A stretch of 64,000 bases of DNA, from assembly GCF_019968905.1 (NCBI RefSeq), contig NZ_CP079946.1, positions 744,001 through 808,000 of the forward strand. Reading direction: 5' to 3'. The translations under genes and the position numbers were made by a program. How positions within the stretch are numbered: position 1 is the stretch's first letter; every line of letters starts with the position of its first letter. Source of the DNA: Corallococcus sp. EGB. Its GTDB lineage: Bacteria; Myxococcota; Myxococcia; Myxococcales; Myxococcaceae. The notes under the pieces were generated by a model. It was not told where the DNA came from. It ran no database searches and saw nothing but the letters and a program-made list of their open reading frames with translations. Positions 56,439-64,000 of the stretch are shown here, in pieces.

Positions 56439-56713
56439 GGGATTCTCTCTAGCCCCCCTCGTGGGTGCTGATTCCCTCTACTGACCGGTGCGTCGCGTCA
56501 TTCCCGGCGTGCCGCTGTCCGGACACTGAACGCTTGCACCCCGGCTCATCGCTGCCAGCAGAAGACCGTGTGGGTGCGACACATTCAAAAGGCACAACAG
56601 CCTAATGACGTCGGGCGTCCCGGGCCCGCCCCGCCAGGATGTCTGCCTTCACGCGGAGCAACCAGCCGGGCAGGCCGTCGGAATCTTCACGCCTGGAGCG
56701 CTTTCCCGCGAGA

Positions 56714-58528
56714 ATGCGGCGCGTGAGCTCCCCCGCCCGACCCCCTCGTGCTTCCTCCCGCTGGCTGAGCGCCCTGGCGCTCCTGTCCCTGGTGCTGCTC
56801 AGCGGCTGTTCCGCCTTCTCCCGCGCCGTGCGCGAGGGGGACGGCGCCGTGAAGGAGCGCCACTGGGCGGAGGCGGAGGCGGCCTACCTGCGCGCCCTGG
56901 CCGCGGACCCGGGGGCCTCCGAGGTCACCGTGAAGCTGCGCGCGGTGCGCAAGGCGTGGGGCGCGGAGGTGTACCAGGAGGCCGGCGCCGCCCATGCCTC
57001 CGGGGACCTGCCGTCCGCCACCAAGCTGCTGGTGCGAGTGCTGGAGCTGGACCCCGACCATGACGGTGCCCGCGCGCTGCTCGCCCAGACGCTGGAGGCG
57101 CGCGTGCAGGTGGCATTGGGGCTGCTCAAGGAGGAGAAGCTCCAGGATGCCCGCGCGGAGCTGGACGCGGTGCTCGCCGTGGCGCCGGACCACGTGAATG
57201 CGCGCAAGGGCGTGGACGCCGTGCAGGTGGCGTGGGCGAAGCGCTTCTTCTCCAGCGCGGAGTCACTGGAGAAGGCCGGCAAGCTGGGCAACGCGCTCGT
57301 GGCCTACGTGCGCGCGGACCAGGAGCGCGTGGGCGCCACCGCCGCCCGCGAGCGCGCGGAGGCCGTGCGGCAGAAGCTGCGCGACGAGGTGGCCTTCCTG
57401 GTGGTGGCCACCCCCGTGGAGGACAACGCCCAGGCCCCGGATGTCGCCCAGCGGCTGAGCGCGGGACGGCTGGCCGCGGCGCTCCCCACGCAGCTGCCCC
57501 TGAAGGTCGTGACGGAGGCGCCCCCGGGCCGCGTGGGCGTGAAGCTGGACCTGGCCCTGGAGCGCGTGCTGCCGCTCAAGGCGGTGGAGGAGTCCCAGCG
57601 CAGCCAGCGCTACCTCGCGGGCAACCGCTCCGTGCCCAACCCCAAGCGCGCTGAGTACGAGAAGAAGCTGTTGGAGGCGGAGCGCACCCTGGAGGGCGTG
57701 GAGCGCAAGCAGGCCGCCGTGCTGCGCGAGTACCTCAAGGCCCAGCTGGAGCTGGGCACGCTTCGCGACGTCGCCGAGCGCTGCCGCGAGCGGGAGAAGC
57801 GCGAGTGCCGCAAGGCCATCCAGGAGTGCGGCGAGGAGGCCCGCGACGCGAAGAGCCCGGGCAAGGTGCCGGGCGAGTGCGACCCGGAGCGCTGCTCCGG
57901 CCAGTGCACCCAGGACGAGGGCCTGATGACGATGAAGGCCAAGGCGACGCGCGTGCTGGAGGTGGCGGTGCAGGTGGCGCTGGACAAGGCGGAGTCCCAG
58001 CGCACCGAGGTGCAGCGCAACCGCGACGCCGTCTTCCGTGAGCCCATCACCGTGGAGGAGCCCATGTATTCGGACTTCGTCTACGACGTGCAGCTGCACC
58101 GGCTCACCGTGACGGCCACCGTGACGTCGGTGATGCGCGACCTGCTGACGCCCCAGCAGGTGGCCGCGCCGAACACGCAGGACTACGCGGTGCTGCACGA
58201 GGACCTGGCGCACAAGGGGTATGACCGCTACGGCGTGCTCGCGGACCCCGTGCAGCTGCGCAACGAGCTGGAGCTGCGCGTGGACGCGGGCGACAAGGCC
58301 GTCCAGGACGTGGCCCGGCACGTGAAGGAGCGCTTCGACCTGTACCGCGGCAAGCGCGTGGAGGACGCCCGGCGCGGCATGGTGCGCCCCGGCGCGGAGG
58401 ACGTGGTGGAGACGGCCGTGCGCGCGCTGCTGCTCACCGCGGACGCGCCCCCGCAGGACATCCTCCAGCCCGTCGCCCGCGCGCGCGGCCTCACGAAGCC
58501 GGAGGCCCTGCTGGGCGTGGGGCAGTAG
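56714..58528 (+). CDS. TPR-repeat lipoprotein, large
   Basis: A 604-residue lipoprotein: N-terminal Arg-rich segment, membrane-like signal ALALLSLVLLSGC (Cys near residue 32), then tetratricopeptide repeats (about 38-210; GDGAVKERHWAEAEAAYLRALAADPGASE and similar). The remainder is a helical region with a Cys-rich insert (CREREKRECRKAIQECGEE...CDPERCSGQC, about 380-425) and a final unassigned domain. ATG at 56714 chosen over an earlier open start because the signal begins there; GTG at 56723 is an alternative. Function unknown; TPR lipoproteins act as envelope scaffolds. Confidence 0.75.
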   Translation: MRRVSSPARPPRASSRWLSALALLSLVLLSGCSAFSRAVREGDGAVKERHWAEAEAAYLRALAADPGASEVTVKLRAVRKAWGAEVYQEAGAAHASGDLPSATKLLVRVLELDPDHDGARALLAQTLEARVQVALGLLKEEKLQDARAELDAVLAVAPDHVNARKGVDAVQVAWAKRFFSSAESLEKAGKLGNALVAYVRADQERVGATAARERAEAVRQKLRDEVAFLVVATPVEDNAQAPDVAQRLSAGRLAAALPTQLPLKVVTEAPPGRVGVKLDLALERVLPLKAVEESQRSQRYLAGNRSVPNPKRAEYEKKLLEAERTLEGVERKQAAVLREYLKAQLELGTLRDVAERCREREKRECRKAIQECGEEARDAKSPGKVPGECDPERCSGQCTQDEGLMTMKAKATRVLEVAVQVALDKAESQRTEVQRNRDAVFREPITVEEPMYSDFVYDVQLHRLTVTATVTSVMRDLLTPQQVAAPNTQDYAVLHEDLAHKGYDRYGVLADPVQLRNELELRVDAGDKAVQDVARHVKERFDLYRGKRVEDARRGMVRPGAEDVVETAVRALLLTADAPPQDILQPVARARGLTKPEALLGVGQ

Positions 58529-58534
58529 CCCCGG

Positions 58535-59788
58535 TCAGTCCAGGCTGGCGCTCATCTCCGGGCGCTCCAGCCGCAGCGTCTCCACCCGGCGCCGGCGCGC
58601 GCCCGCGATGGTCAGGTGCCACGCGGCCGCGGCCAGCCCCACGCAGAAGCAGCCCGCCCACAGCGCGCGGCCGCCCACGTGGCCCAGCATCGCGCCTCCC
58701 AGCGCGGGGGCGATGCTGGAGGCCAGGCCCCACATCATGTGGTACGCGCCCTGGTAGCTGCCGCGCAGCTCCGCCGGCGCCAGGTCCGCCACCACCGACG
58801 GCGCCACCGGCGAGTGGACGATCTCCCCCAGCGTCCACACCGCCACCGCGGCCATCGCCAGCGGCACCGTGGCTGGTAGCGCGTGCAGCCCGAAGCCCAC
58901 GGCGGTGAGCACGCCCGCCACCGCCAGCGCGGTGGAGCGCCGCACCCGGGCCACCCCGCGCACGACGAACGGCTGGAGCGCGACGATGAGCACGCCGTTG
59001 ACGGACATCACCAGCCCGTACTGGGCGGGCGTCAGCCCCTGCTGGGTGAGCGTCAGCGGCAGGCTCATGAAGCTCTGGTGGAAGAGCAGCGCCAGCGCGA
59101 ACACCGGCAGGCAGAAGGCCAGGTACACGCCGTCGCGGAAGGGCGACAGCACCGCCCCCAGCGGCGAGTGGGACGCGTGCGCCGCCCGCGCCTCCGCGGG
59201 CCGCGTCTCCGGCACGAACGCCCAGACGCAGCAGCCGTAGAGGAACGTGGTCACCGCGTCCGCGATGAAGAGCAGCCGGTAGCCCAGCCCCGCCAGGAGG
59301 CCCGCCAGCGGCAGCGCGATGGCGAAGCCCAGGTTGATGACCCAGTAGAGCAACCCGTACGCGCGCGCCCGGTCCCGGGGCGCCACCAGGTCCGCCACCG
59401 CCGCGGACACCGCCGGCCGGTAGAGGTCTCCCAGGATGCCCAGGAGGAAGGCCGCCACCGCGATGCTTCCCGGCGTCTCCGAGTGGCCGATGAACAGCAT
59501 GGCCCCCGACCCCAGCCACAGGCCCCCCGCGAGCGTCAGCCGCCGGCCCACCCGGTCCGCGAGCATGCCTCCCAGGGGCGCCGCCAGCACCGCGCCCGCG
59601 CCGTTGAGCGCCACGATGAAGCCCGCCTGCTCCACGCTGAAGCCGCGCTCGCGCGTGAGGTAGAGCGCCAGGAACGGCGCGACGAAGGACCCCAGCCGGT
59701 TCACGAAGGTGCCCACCCACAGGACCCAGTACGTCCGTGGCAGGCCACCTCCGCCCAGCGCTCTCAACACCATGGCAACGGGATTCAT
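58535..59788 (-). CDS. MFS transporter (12-TM efflux-type)
   Basis: A 417-residue major facilitator protein. The first transmembrane helix begins about residue 14; the loop 2-3 motif GGMLADRVGRRLTLAGG (about 68-84) is the classic MFS signature. Twelve helices fit the hydrophobic profile. Related transporters move drugs or small organic ions; the substrate is unknown. ATG at 59788 is chosen because codons upstream are Arg-rich and not membrane-like. It converges with the TPR gene (six bases apart) and diverges from the AEC gene. Confidence 0.9.
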   Translation of the reverse strand: MNPVAMVLRALGGGGLPRTYWVLWVGTFVNRLGSFVAPFLALYLTRERGFSVEQAGFIVALNGAGAVLAAPLGGMLADRVGRRLTLAGGLWLGSGAMLFIGHSETPGSIAVAAFLLGILGDLYRPAVSAAVADLVAPRDRARAYGLLYWVINLGFAIALPLAGLLAGLGYRLLFIADAVTTFLYGCCVWAFVPETRPAEARAAHASHSPLGAVLSPFRDGVYLAFCLPVFALALLFHQSFMSLPLTLTQQGLTPAQYGLVMSVNGVLIVALQPFVVRGVARVRRSTALAVAGVLTAVGFGLHALPATVPLAMAAVAVWTLGEIVHSPVAPSVVADLAPAELRGSYQGAYHMMWGLASSIAPALGGAMLGHVGGRALWAGCFCVGLAAAAWHLTIAGARRRRVETLRLERPEMSASLD

Positions 59789-60014
59789 GGAGGATGCCCG
59801 ACGGCCGTGGGAGGGACGCCTGACCGGGGCGTCCGCCAGCATGCGCCCGCGCCCCGCCCGTTTCCATGCGCGCTCCGTCACACGCGGGCGGTTGGAACCT
59901 CATGCATTCCAGTCGCGCGCGAAACGCGACTTCCCGGTACGTCCTTCATGGCGCTGGACATCCCCTCCGGGCTCCTCCAGGTTGCCGCGCCAACCCACAC
60001 CGGGAAAGGCGGGC

Positions 60015-60920
60015 ATGGGGCAGGTCATCGGACTCCTGGGGGTGTGCCTCCTGTTGGGCGTGGTGGCGCGCCGGAGCGGCCGGTTCCCGGAAGGGACGGC
60101 GCCCGCGTTCAACGCCTTCCTGCTCAATGTGTCCCTGCCCGCGCTGGTGCTGCGCGCCATGCACCGGCTGGAGTTCGCGCCCGGGCTGCTGGTGGCCGCC
60201 GCGGCGCCGTGGCTGCTCTTCGCGGGGGCGGTGCTCTTCATGCGGGTGCTCGGGCCCCGGCTGGGCCTGGCGCGCGAGTCGGTGGCGGCGCTCATCCTCA
60301 CCGCGGGCCTGGGCAACACGGCCTTCGTGGGGCTGCCCATGGCCACCGCGCTCCTGGGGCCCCCGGCGGTGCCGGTGGCGGTGGTGGCGGATCAGCTGGG
60401 CTCGTTCCTGGTGCTGGCGACGCTGGCCACGCTCACGGCGGCGCGGGCCCGCGCCCAGGCGTCGCTGTCCGTCCGCACGCTCGCGCGCAAGGTGCTGCTG
60501 TTCACCCCGTTCCAGACGCTGGTGGTGGCGCTGCTCTTGCGCCCCTTCGCCTTCCCGGACTGGCTGGAGTCCGTGCTGCAGCGGCTGGGTGACCTGCTCA
60601 CGCCGCTGGCGCTGTTCATCGTGGGCTTCCAGCTGCGGCTGAAGGGGATTGGTTCGCGTGCGCCGGCGCTCGCGCTGGGGCTGTCCTACAAGCTGGTGCT
60701 CGCGCCGCTGGCGGTGCTGGGCGTGCTGATGTTCCTGCCAGGGCTGGCGCTGGTGGTGAGGCAGACCGCGGTGCTCCAGGTCGCCATGGCGCCCATGGTG
60801 ACGGCGGCCATCCTCGCGGCCGAGCACGATCTGGATCCGGAGCTGGCGGTGCTGATGGTGGGCGTGGGCATCCCGCTGTCCTTCTTCACCGCGCCGTTGC
60901 TCGTGTCGCTGGTGCACTGA
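60015..60920 (+). CDS. Auxin efflux carrier (AEC) family transporter
   Basis: A 301-residue integral membrane protein with ten predicted helices. The AEC family match is clear from the pattern FNAFLLNVSLPALVLRAMHRLEF (about 32-54), GLGNTAFVGLPMATALLG (about 97-114) and the C-terminal APMVTAAILAAEHDLDPELAVLMVGVGIPLSF (about 258-289). Bacterial AEC proteins export or take up dicarboxylates or other small acids. ATG at 60015 has a moderate ribosome site; codons upstream in frame do not look coded. It stands alone. Confidence 0.88.
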   Translation: MGQVIGLLGVCLLLGVVARRSGRFPEGTAPAFNAFLLNVSLPALVLRAMHRLEFAPGLLVAAAAPWLLFAGAVLFMRVLGPRLGLARESVAALILTAGLGNTAFVGLPMATALLGPPAVPVAVVADQLGSFLVLATLATLTAARARAQASLSVRTLARKVLLFTPFQTLVVALLLRPFAFPDWLESVLQRLGDLLTPLALFIVGFQLRLKGIGSRAPALALGLSYKLVLAPLAVLGVLMFLPGLALVVRQTAVLQVAMAPMVTAAILAAEHDLDPELAVLMVGVGIPLSFFTAPLLVSLVH

Positions 60921-60967
60921 CGCCCGCGCGGCAGGAGGCGGCGCGTGGGTTTCTCGCGCGGTGCCCT

Positions 60968-60983
60968 CCGTGCGGTCGCACGG
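60968..60983. terminator. Short hairpin after the AEC gene
   Basis: CCGTGCG (60968-60974) pairs exactly with CGCACGG (60977-60983) around GT. The stop of the AEC gene is at 60920 and the convergent zinc-ribbon gene ends at 61058. The two-base loop is tight and no T-run follows, so this is a weak candidate. Confidence 0.3.
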
Positions 60984-61057
60984 GCGTTCTCGTCATCGCC
61001 GCGCCGGGGAGCGTGCCCCCCGGGCGGGTGGTCATCGTGGTGATGCGGCGCCCGGGT

Positions 61058-61267
61058 TCAGGCGAGCGCCGTGGTCTGGAAGGAGAGCTCGACGCCGTTG
61101 GGCTTCACGCGCATCTGCGGACGCGACAGCACATGGCACTGCGGGCAGTAGCCGTGTGCGCCGGCCGGCGTGGCCCGGATGGAGACCGCGCCGCCGCACA
61201 TCATGCAGCCCTCGGGAAGATCGAAGTCCGCGAACCGCTCTCCGCTCTGGGTCTCGAATTGGGTCAT
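61058..61267 (-). CDS. Small zinc-ribbon protein
   Basis: A 69-residue protein with two CxxC knuckles, CMMC (about 21-24) and CPQC (about 41-44), 16 residues apart, the spacing of a zinc ribbon. It starts at ATG 61267. No other domain. Such minis may bind DNA, RNA or a partner enzyme. A 250-bp gap separates it from the next, divergent pair, and nothing else is visible in that gap. Confidence 0.7.
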   Translation of the reverse strand: MTQFETQSGERFADFDLPEGCMMCGGAVSIRATPAGAHGYCPQCHVLSRPQMRVKPNGVELSFQTTALA

Positions 61268-61517
61268 GCCCTTGAGTTAACGCAGGATCCGCCCGACACA
61301 AGCCGACCTGTCTCGCCCGCGAGGACCTGGTGTGGCGCCTTGCCCCACCTCTCCGGGACAGAAGACAGCCCTCCGGGGCAGCCCTGCAAACGTTACCGGT
61401 CCCGCCGCCCACTGCTCACCCGCCGACACCGCAACCCCTTGGGCGGGCTTGCGGGCGCTGGCACGGGGATTTCATGGCGCACCCCCTCGGACAGCAACGG
61501 GCCGGGGGAGGCGTGGG

Positions 61518-61760
61518 ATGGGTGCAGGGAACACAGTGAAGGTCATGTGCGACCGGAAGGGCTGGCGGGTGGAGGTGGCCCATGCGGGGGGCTTGCGGCG
61601 CTACCGCTATGGAAGCGAGGCCCAGGCGCGCTACTTCGCGGCGGTGTTCGAGCTGGGGCCGAGCGTGCTGCCCCCCAAGAACCATGCGCGAAGGCGGCAG
61701 GGACCCCGCTTGGCTCTACCCAATGAGGCTTCTTTCGGAGAGGCTTGGCTTCATGAGTGA
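61518..61760 (+). CDS. Small protein of unknown function, first of a coupled pair
   Basis: An 80-residue protein, probably alpha/beta (VKVMCDRKGWRVEVAHAGGLRRYRYGSEAQARYFAAVFEL), with a basic tail. ATG at 61518 is a possible start; GTG at 61536, with AGGGA six bases upstream, would give a 74-residue product and is equally likely. Its stop overlaps the start of the next gene by eight bases (61753-61760), so the two are translationally coupled. No family recognised. Confidence 0.5.
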   Translation: MGAGNTVKVMCDRKGWRVEVAHAGGLRRYRYGSEAQARYFAAVFELGPSVLPPKNHARRRQGPRLALPNEASFGEAWLHE

Positions 61761-62049
61761 TGCTCCCAAGGCCAAGTCCTTCCCCCTCCCCAACCGGCAG
61801 CACGTCACCAAGGAACCGGATCCGGGCGGCCGTTGGTCCGCGCAGTTCCCGGACATGATTGGCTACTCCAGCCAGGGCGGCGGCAAGGTGCCGGCCGACT
61901 TCGGGTGGAACACCAACCCCAAGCAGTGGCAGGAGGAGCTGACGCCGGAGACGCTGGCGGCGCGCTACGAGGAACTGCGCGTGCTGCCTCCGAAGCAGGA
62001 GGTCCCCGTGCTTCCCGCGCCCACGCCGGCCTCGCCCACGAAGCCCTGA
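61753..62049 (+). CDS. Small protein of unknown function, second of a coupled pair
   Basis: A 98-residue protein that starts at ATG 61753, inside the end of the upstream gene (8-base overlap). It is hydrophilic with a Gly/Trp-rich centre (RWSAQFPDMIGYSSQGGGKVPADFGWNTNPKQWQEEL) and a Pro-rich C-terminal tail (about 78-98). No signal or family. It is likely a small cytosolic partner of the upstream protein. Confidence 0.55.
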   Translation: MSDAPKAKSFPLPNRQHVTKEPDPGGRWSAQFPDMIGYSSQGGGKVPADFGWNTNPKQWQEELTPETLAARYEELRVLPPKQEVPVLPAPTPASPTKP

Positions 62050-62109
62050 GGCGTCCAGCCGCTCGCTTCCAGGGCCCGGAGCTTCCGGGCCCTGTCGAGG
62101 CACGGCTCC

Positions 62110-63300
62110 CTAGCTGAACGGCAGGCTGGCCAGCCGCTCGCGGAAGCGGGCGAGCAGGTCGCGCGCGCCGGCCTCGTCGAGCCCGGCCGCGGCCTCCTGG
62201 CGGCCCTTGCGCAGGAACGCGTCGAAGGGCGCCGAGCGACCCGAGAGCGCGCCCGCCGCCGCCACCGCCTCCTCCAGCACGCGCGCGGCGCCGGGAGAGC
62301 CCAGCTCCAGGTGCATCTCCACCTGCTCCAGCTTCGCCCCGCTCGCGGCCCACACCGCGCGGTCGTGCACGGTGAGCCACGTGCGGGTCAGCTCGTCCAT
62401 CGCCTCGTCCATCAGCGCGAGGAAGGGCTCCACCAGCCCGGGCAGCACCTCCGGCCCCAGCTCGGCGCGCTCGCCCGCCTCGCGCAGCCGGCCCCTCGCC
62501 GCGACGATTTCGCGCTTGGTGGGCGTCCTCAGCGCGAGCGTCGCGGGCAGGGACACGAACGCGGCCAGGCTCTCCTCGGCCTGCCTCGCCAGCGCGGGCC
62601 GCTGGGCGTCCGTGGCCTTCGCGGCGCGCTCCAGCCGGCCCTGCAGCGAGCGGCGCAGGTCCGCGGCCGCGCCCCTGAGGGCGACGCGCGCGCCCATCTG
62701 GTTCGCGTAGCCGGGCACCACGTCCTCGCGGCGCACGTCCGCGAAGGCCGCGGCGGTGAGGTACACGAGGTCGCCGATGCGATTGCGGAAGTCCGCGCGC
62801 GACGCGGCCAGTTCCGACATCAGCGTCCAGCGGTCGCTCACCACCTCCGGCCGGCGCATCTGCACGCCCAGCTCCTGCACGCGCTTGGACAGGCGCTCCG
62901 CGCTGGCGTGCAGCACGGCCTCGGCTTCCTGTGACAGGCGCTCGTCGGAGCTCGCGGGCGGCGGGGCCCAGCCGCCGTCGTTCGATGAGGCGGAGCGCGC
63001 GGGCGGCGGGAAGGCGTCGCGGATGGCGGCCACCAGCTTGTTGACGTCCATCAGCGTCTCGCCGATGGCGGGCGCCATCGTCTCCCAGAGGGACAGGTCC
63101 GCGGCGTCGTCGGGTTCTGCGGTGGTGGGCTCGTACTTCACGATGTTCAGGTGTCCCAGCCGGTCGATGGCGACGGCGGCCGCCTGGTAGACCTTGTGCA
63201 GTCGCGCCGCGAAGTCGCGGTCCATCAAGGCTTCGAGCAGCGCATCCAGGCGGGGCGGCAGGGCATCCAGCGGGGGACGGTTCTTCGACGCGACGGCCAT
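62110..63300 (-). CDS. Helical protein of unknown function
   Basis: A 396-residue soluble protein with no signal, membrane or enzyme motif; high Ala/Leu/Arg content and long amphipathic helices (for example RLDALLEALMDRDFAARLHKVYQAAAVAIDRLGHL near 17-51). A Pro/Ser linker lies near 95-115. I do not recognise it. It starts at ATG 63300, about 100 bp from the start of the divergent A2M-like gene. Confidence 0.6.
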   Translation of the reverse strand: MAVASKNRPPLDALPPRLDALLEALMDRDFAARLHKVYQAAAVAIDRLGHLNIVKYEPTTAEPDDAADLSLWETMAPAIGETLMDVNKLVAAIRDAFPPPARSASSNDGGWAPPPASSDERLSQEAEAVLHASAERLSKRVQELGVQMRRPEVVSDRWTLMSELAASRADFRNRIGDLVYLTAAAFADVRREDVVPGYANQMGARVALRGAAADLRRSLQGRLERAAKATDAQRPALARQAEESLAAFVSLPATLALRTPTKREIVAARGRLREAGERAELGPEVLPGLVEPFLALMDEAMDELTRTWLTVHDRAVWAASGAKLEQVEMHLELGSPGAARVLEEAVAAAGALSGRSAPFDAFLRKGRQEAAAGLDEAGARDLLARFRERLASLPFS

Positions 63301-63404
63301 GGCGCTTCACCCTAGCGCAGCCACTCCGCGGATACGTCATCGGGGGGAGGTGGGGACCGGCTTCCCGCTTTCCGGCGTACAGTGGGAAGACGGGGAGAAA
63401 ACGC

Positions 63405-64000
63405 ATGACAGGTGGCATCCAGCGCCGGCGATGGGTGGCCGGAGGGGTCGGCTTGTTGCTTCTGGGGGGAGGCCTGGCCTTCATGGCTTCCGGGCGGTGT
63501 CTGTCCGCCTGGGTGTTCCAGGGCGTGGAGACGCCGGAGTGTCCGGACGGGGAGTTCCGCCAGACGGTGAGCGTGTCCGCCAACGGCCTCGCGCGCGGCG
63601 CCTCCAGCCGGGTGAATGTCTGGGCGCTGGCGCACGGCGTGGACGACAAGGGCCGAGCGTTCCAGGCCCCCGTCATCCGGGGCTCCGCGGCGCTGTTCCT
63701 GGTGGACGCGGCCGGCAAGGAGACACCGCTGCCGCTGGACGCAGACGGCCATTGGGAGCGCGGCGAAACGGGGGCCCTCGCGGCGCCGGTGTCGCTGCCG
63801 CAGGTGCCGGACGGCGACTACCAGCTGCGCGCGCGCGTCACCACGCCGCTGGGCGCCGGAGCGGTGGAGGCACCCTTGCCACTGTACGCGCCCGCGCGGG
63901 TGCGCGTGCTCACCGACCGGCCCCTCTACGAGCCCGGGCACCGGGTGCGCTTCCGCGCGGTGGCGCTGCGCGCGAAGGACCTGTCGCCGCTCGATGGGCG
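63405..64000 (+). CDS. N-terminal part of an alpha-2-macroglobulin-like protein (cut by window edge)
   Basis: The first 198 residues of a protein that continues beyond the window. A signal or anchor segment (GGVGLLLLGGGLAFMASG, about 13-30) with Cys32 is followed by beta-rich MG-type domains. TDRPLYEPGHRVRFRAVAL (about 169-187) is the MG2 motif, where Y-x-PG-x-x-V is diagnostic of alpha-2-macroglobulins. Bacterial A2M proteins are broad-range protease traps in the periplasm. Whether a thioester motif and a PBP1C partner are present cannot be seen. It is preceded by GGGGAGAAAACGC upstream of ATG. Confidence 0.7.
   Translation, partial: MTGGIQRRRWVAGGVGLLLLGGGLAFMASGRCLSAWVFQGVETPECPDGEFRQTVSVSANGLARGASSRVNVWALAHGVDDKGRAFQAPVIRGSAALFLVDAAGKETPLPLDADGHWERGETGALAAPVSLPQVPDGDYQLRARVTTPLGAGAVEAPLPLYAPARVRVLTDRPLYEPGHRVRFRAVALRAKDLSPLDG

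Overview
The window is high-GC DNA with dense coding on both strands, typical of a myxobacterium (Myxococcaceae; Corallococcus or a close relative is my inference). The evidence is lineage style: many lipoproteins, Pkn-type Ser/Thr kinases, TPR proteins, Pro/Ala-rich linkers, a eukaryote-like cyclophilin, a VIT/vWA protein and an RpoH-like sigma factor. I see no prophage, IS element, CRISPR array or rRNA operon. The segment looks like ordinary chromosome with scattered accessory genes.

Layout. 0-9.9 kb: flavin reductase, a GT51-like protein without its catalytic acids, an RNase H-fold nuclease candidate, a membrane Ser/Thr kinase, a Gly-rich surface lipoprotein with its partner, a CpaF-type secretion ATPase, and two coupled lipoproteins of which the first carries a JAMM-like metal motif. 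10-18 kb: ung, a TPM/Tim44-like pair, a TesB-like thioesterase, a remnant of an endonuclease/exonuclease/phosphatase gene, a stand-alone receiver, an M24 peptidase, a methyltransferase, three 30-bp tandem repeats and a TPR protein. 18-31 kb: gyrA, an orphan ABC ATPase, a DUF1232 protein, a MerR regulator coupled to a VIT/vWA protein, a DUF2721 protein, the cyclophilin, and an NfeD/slipin operon. 31-38 kb: small lipoprotein, amidohydrolase, NhaR-like LysR regulator divergent from an RpoH-like sigma factor, tRNA-Phe, a two-CXXCH lipoprotein, and a BNR/Ycf48-like lipoprotein gene broken by four frameshifts. 38-51 kb: SWIM-SNF2 ATPase, a coupled active/inactive M16 pair, a surface lipoprotein, a DUF1615 lipoprotein and an M4 protease with two PPC domains. 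51-64 kb: a small-protein/acyl-CoA dehydrogenase/Cys-rich operon, FRG-domain protein, Cys-rich minis, TPR lipoprotein, MFS and AEC transporters, a coupled pair of small proteins, and the start of an alpha-2-macroglobulin-like gene at the right edge.

How genes work together. Envelope biology dominates: at least a dozen predicted lipoproteins, membrane proteolysis (NfeD/slipin, M16, M4, DUF1615) and secretion (CpaF). Translational coupling through 4-base ATGA/GTGA overlaps recurs (8666/9415, 10777/11403, 27859/27374, 31365/30013, 42575/43978), and 61518/61753 overlap by 8 bases, so these are functional pairs. Convergent genes are very tightly packed; several share hairpins that probably terminate transcription in both directions.

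The most interesting signals are the MerR-VIT/vWA cassette with an apparently leaderless promoter and a TGACA/TGTCA operator, the JAMM-like lipoprotein pair, the catalytically dead GT51 homologue, a SNF2 protein with two SWIM motifs, the long inverted repeat between the NhaR-like and sigma-factor genes, and two different kinds of gene decay (an internal deletion and multiple frameshifts). All functions come from reading motifs; no database search was possible.
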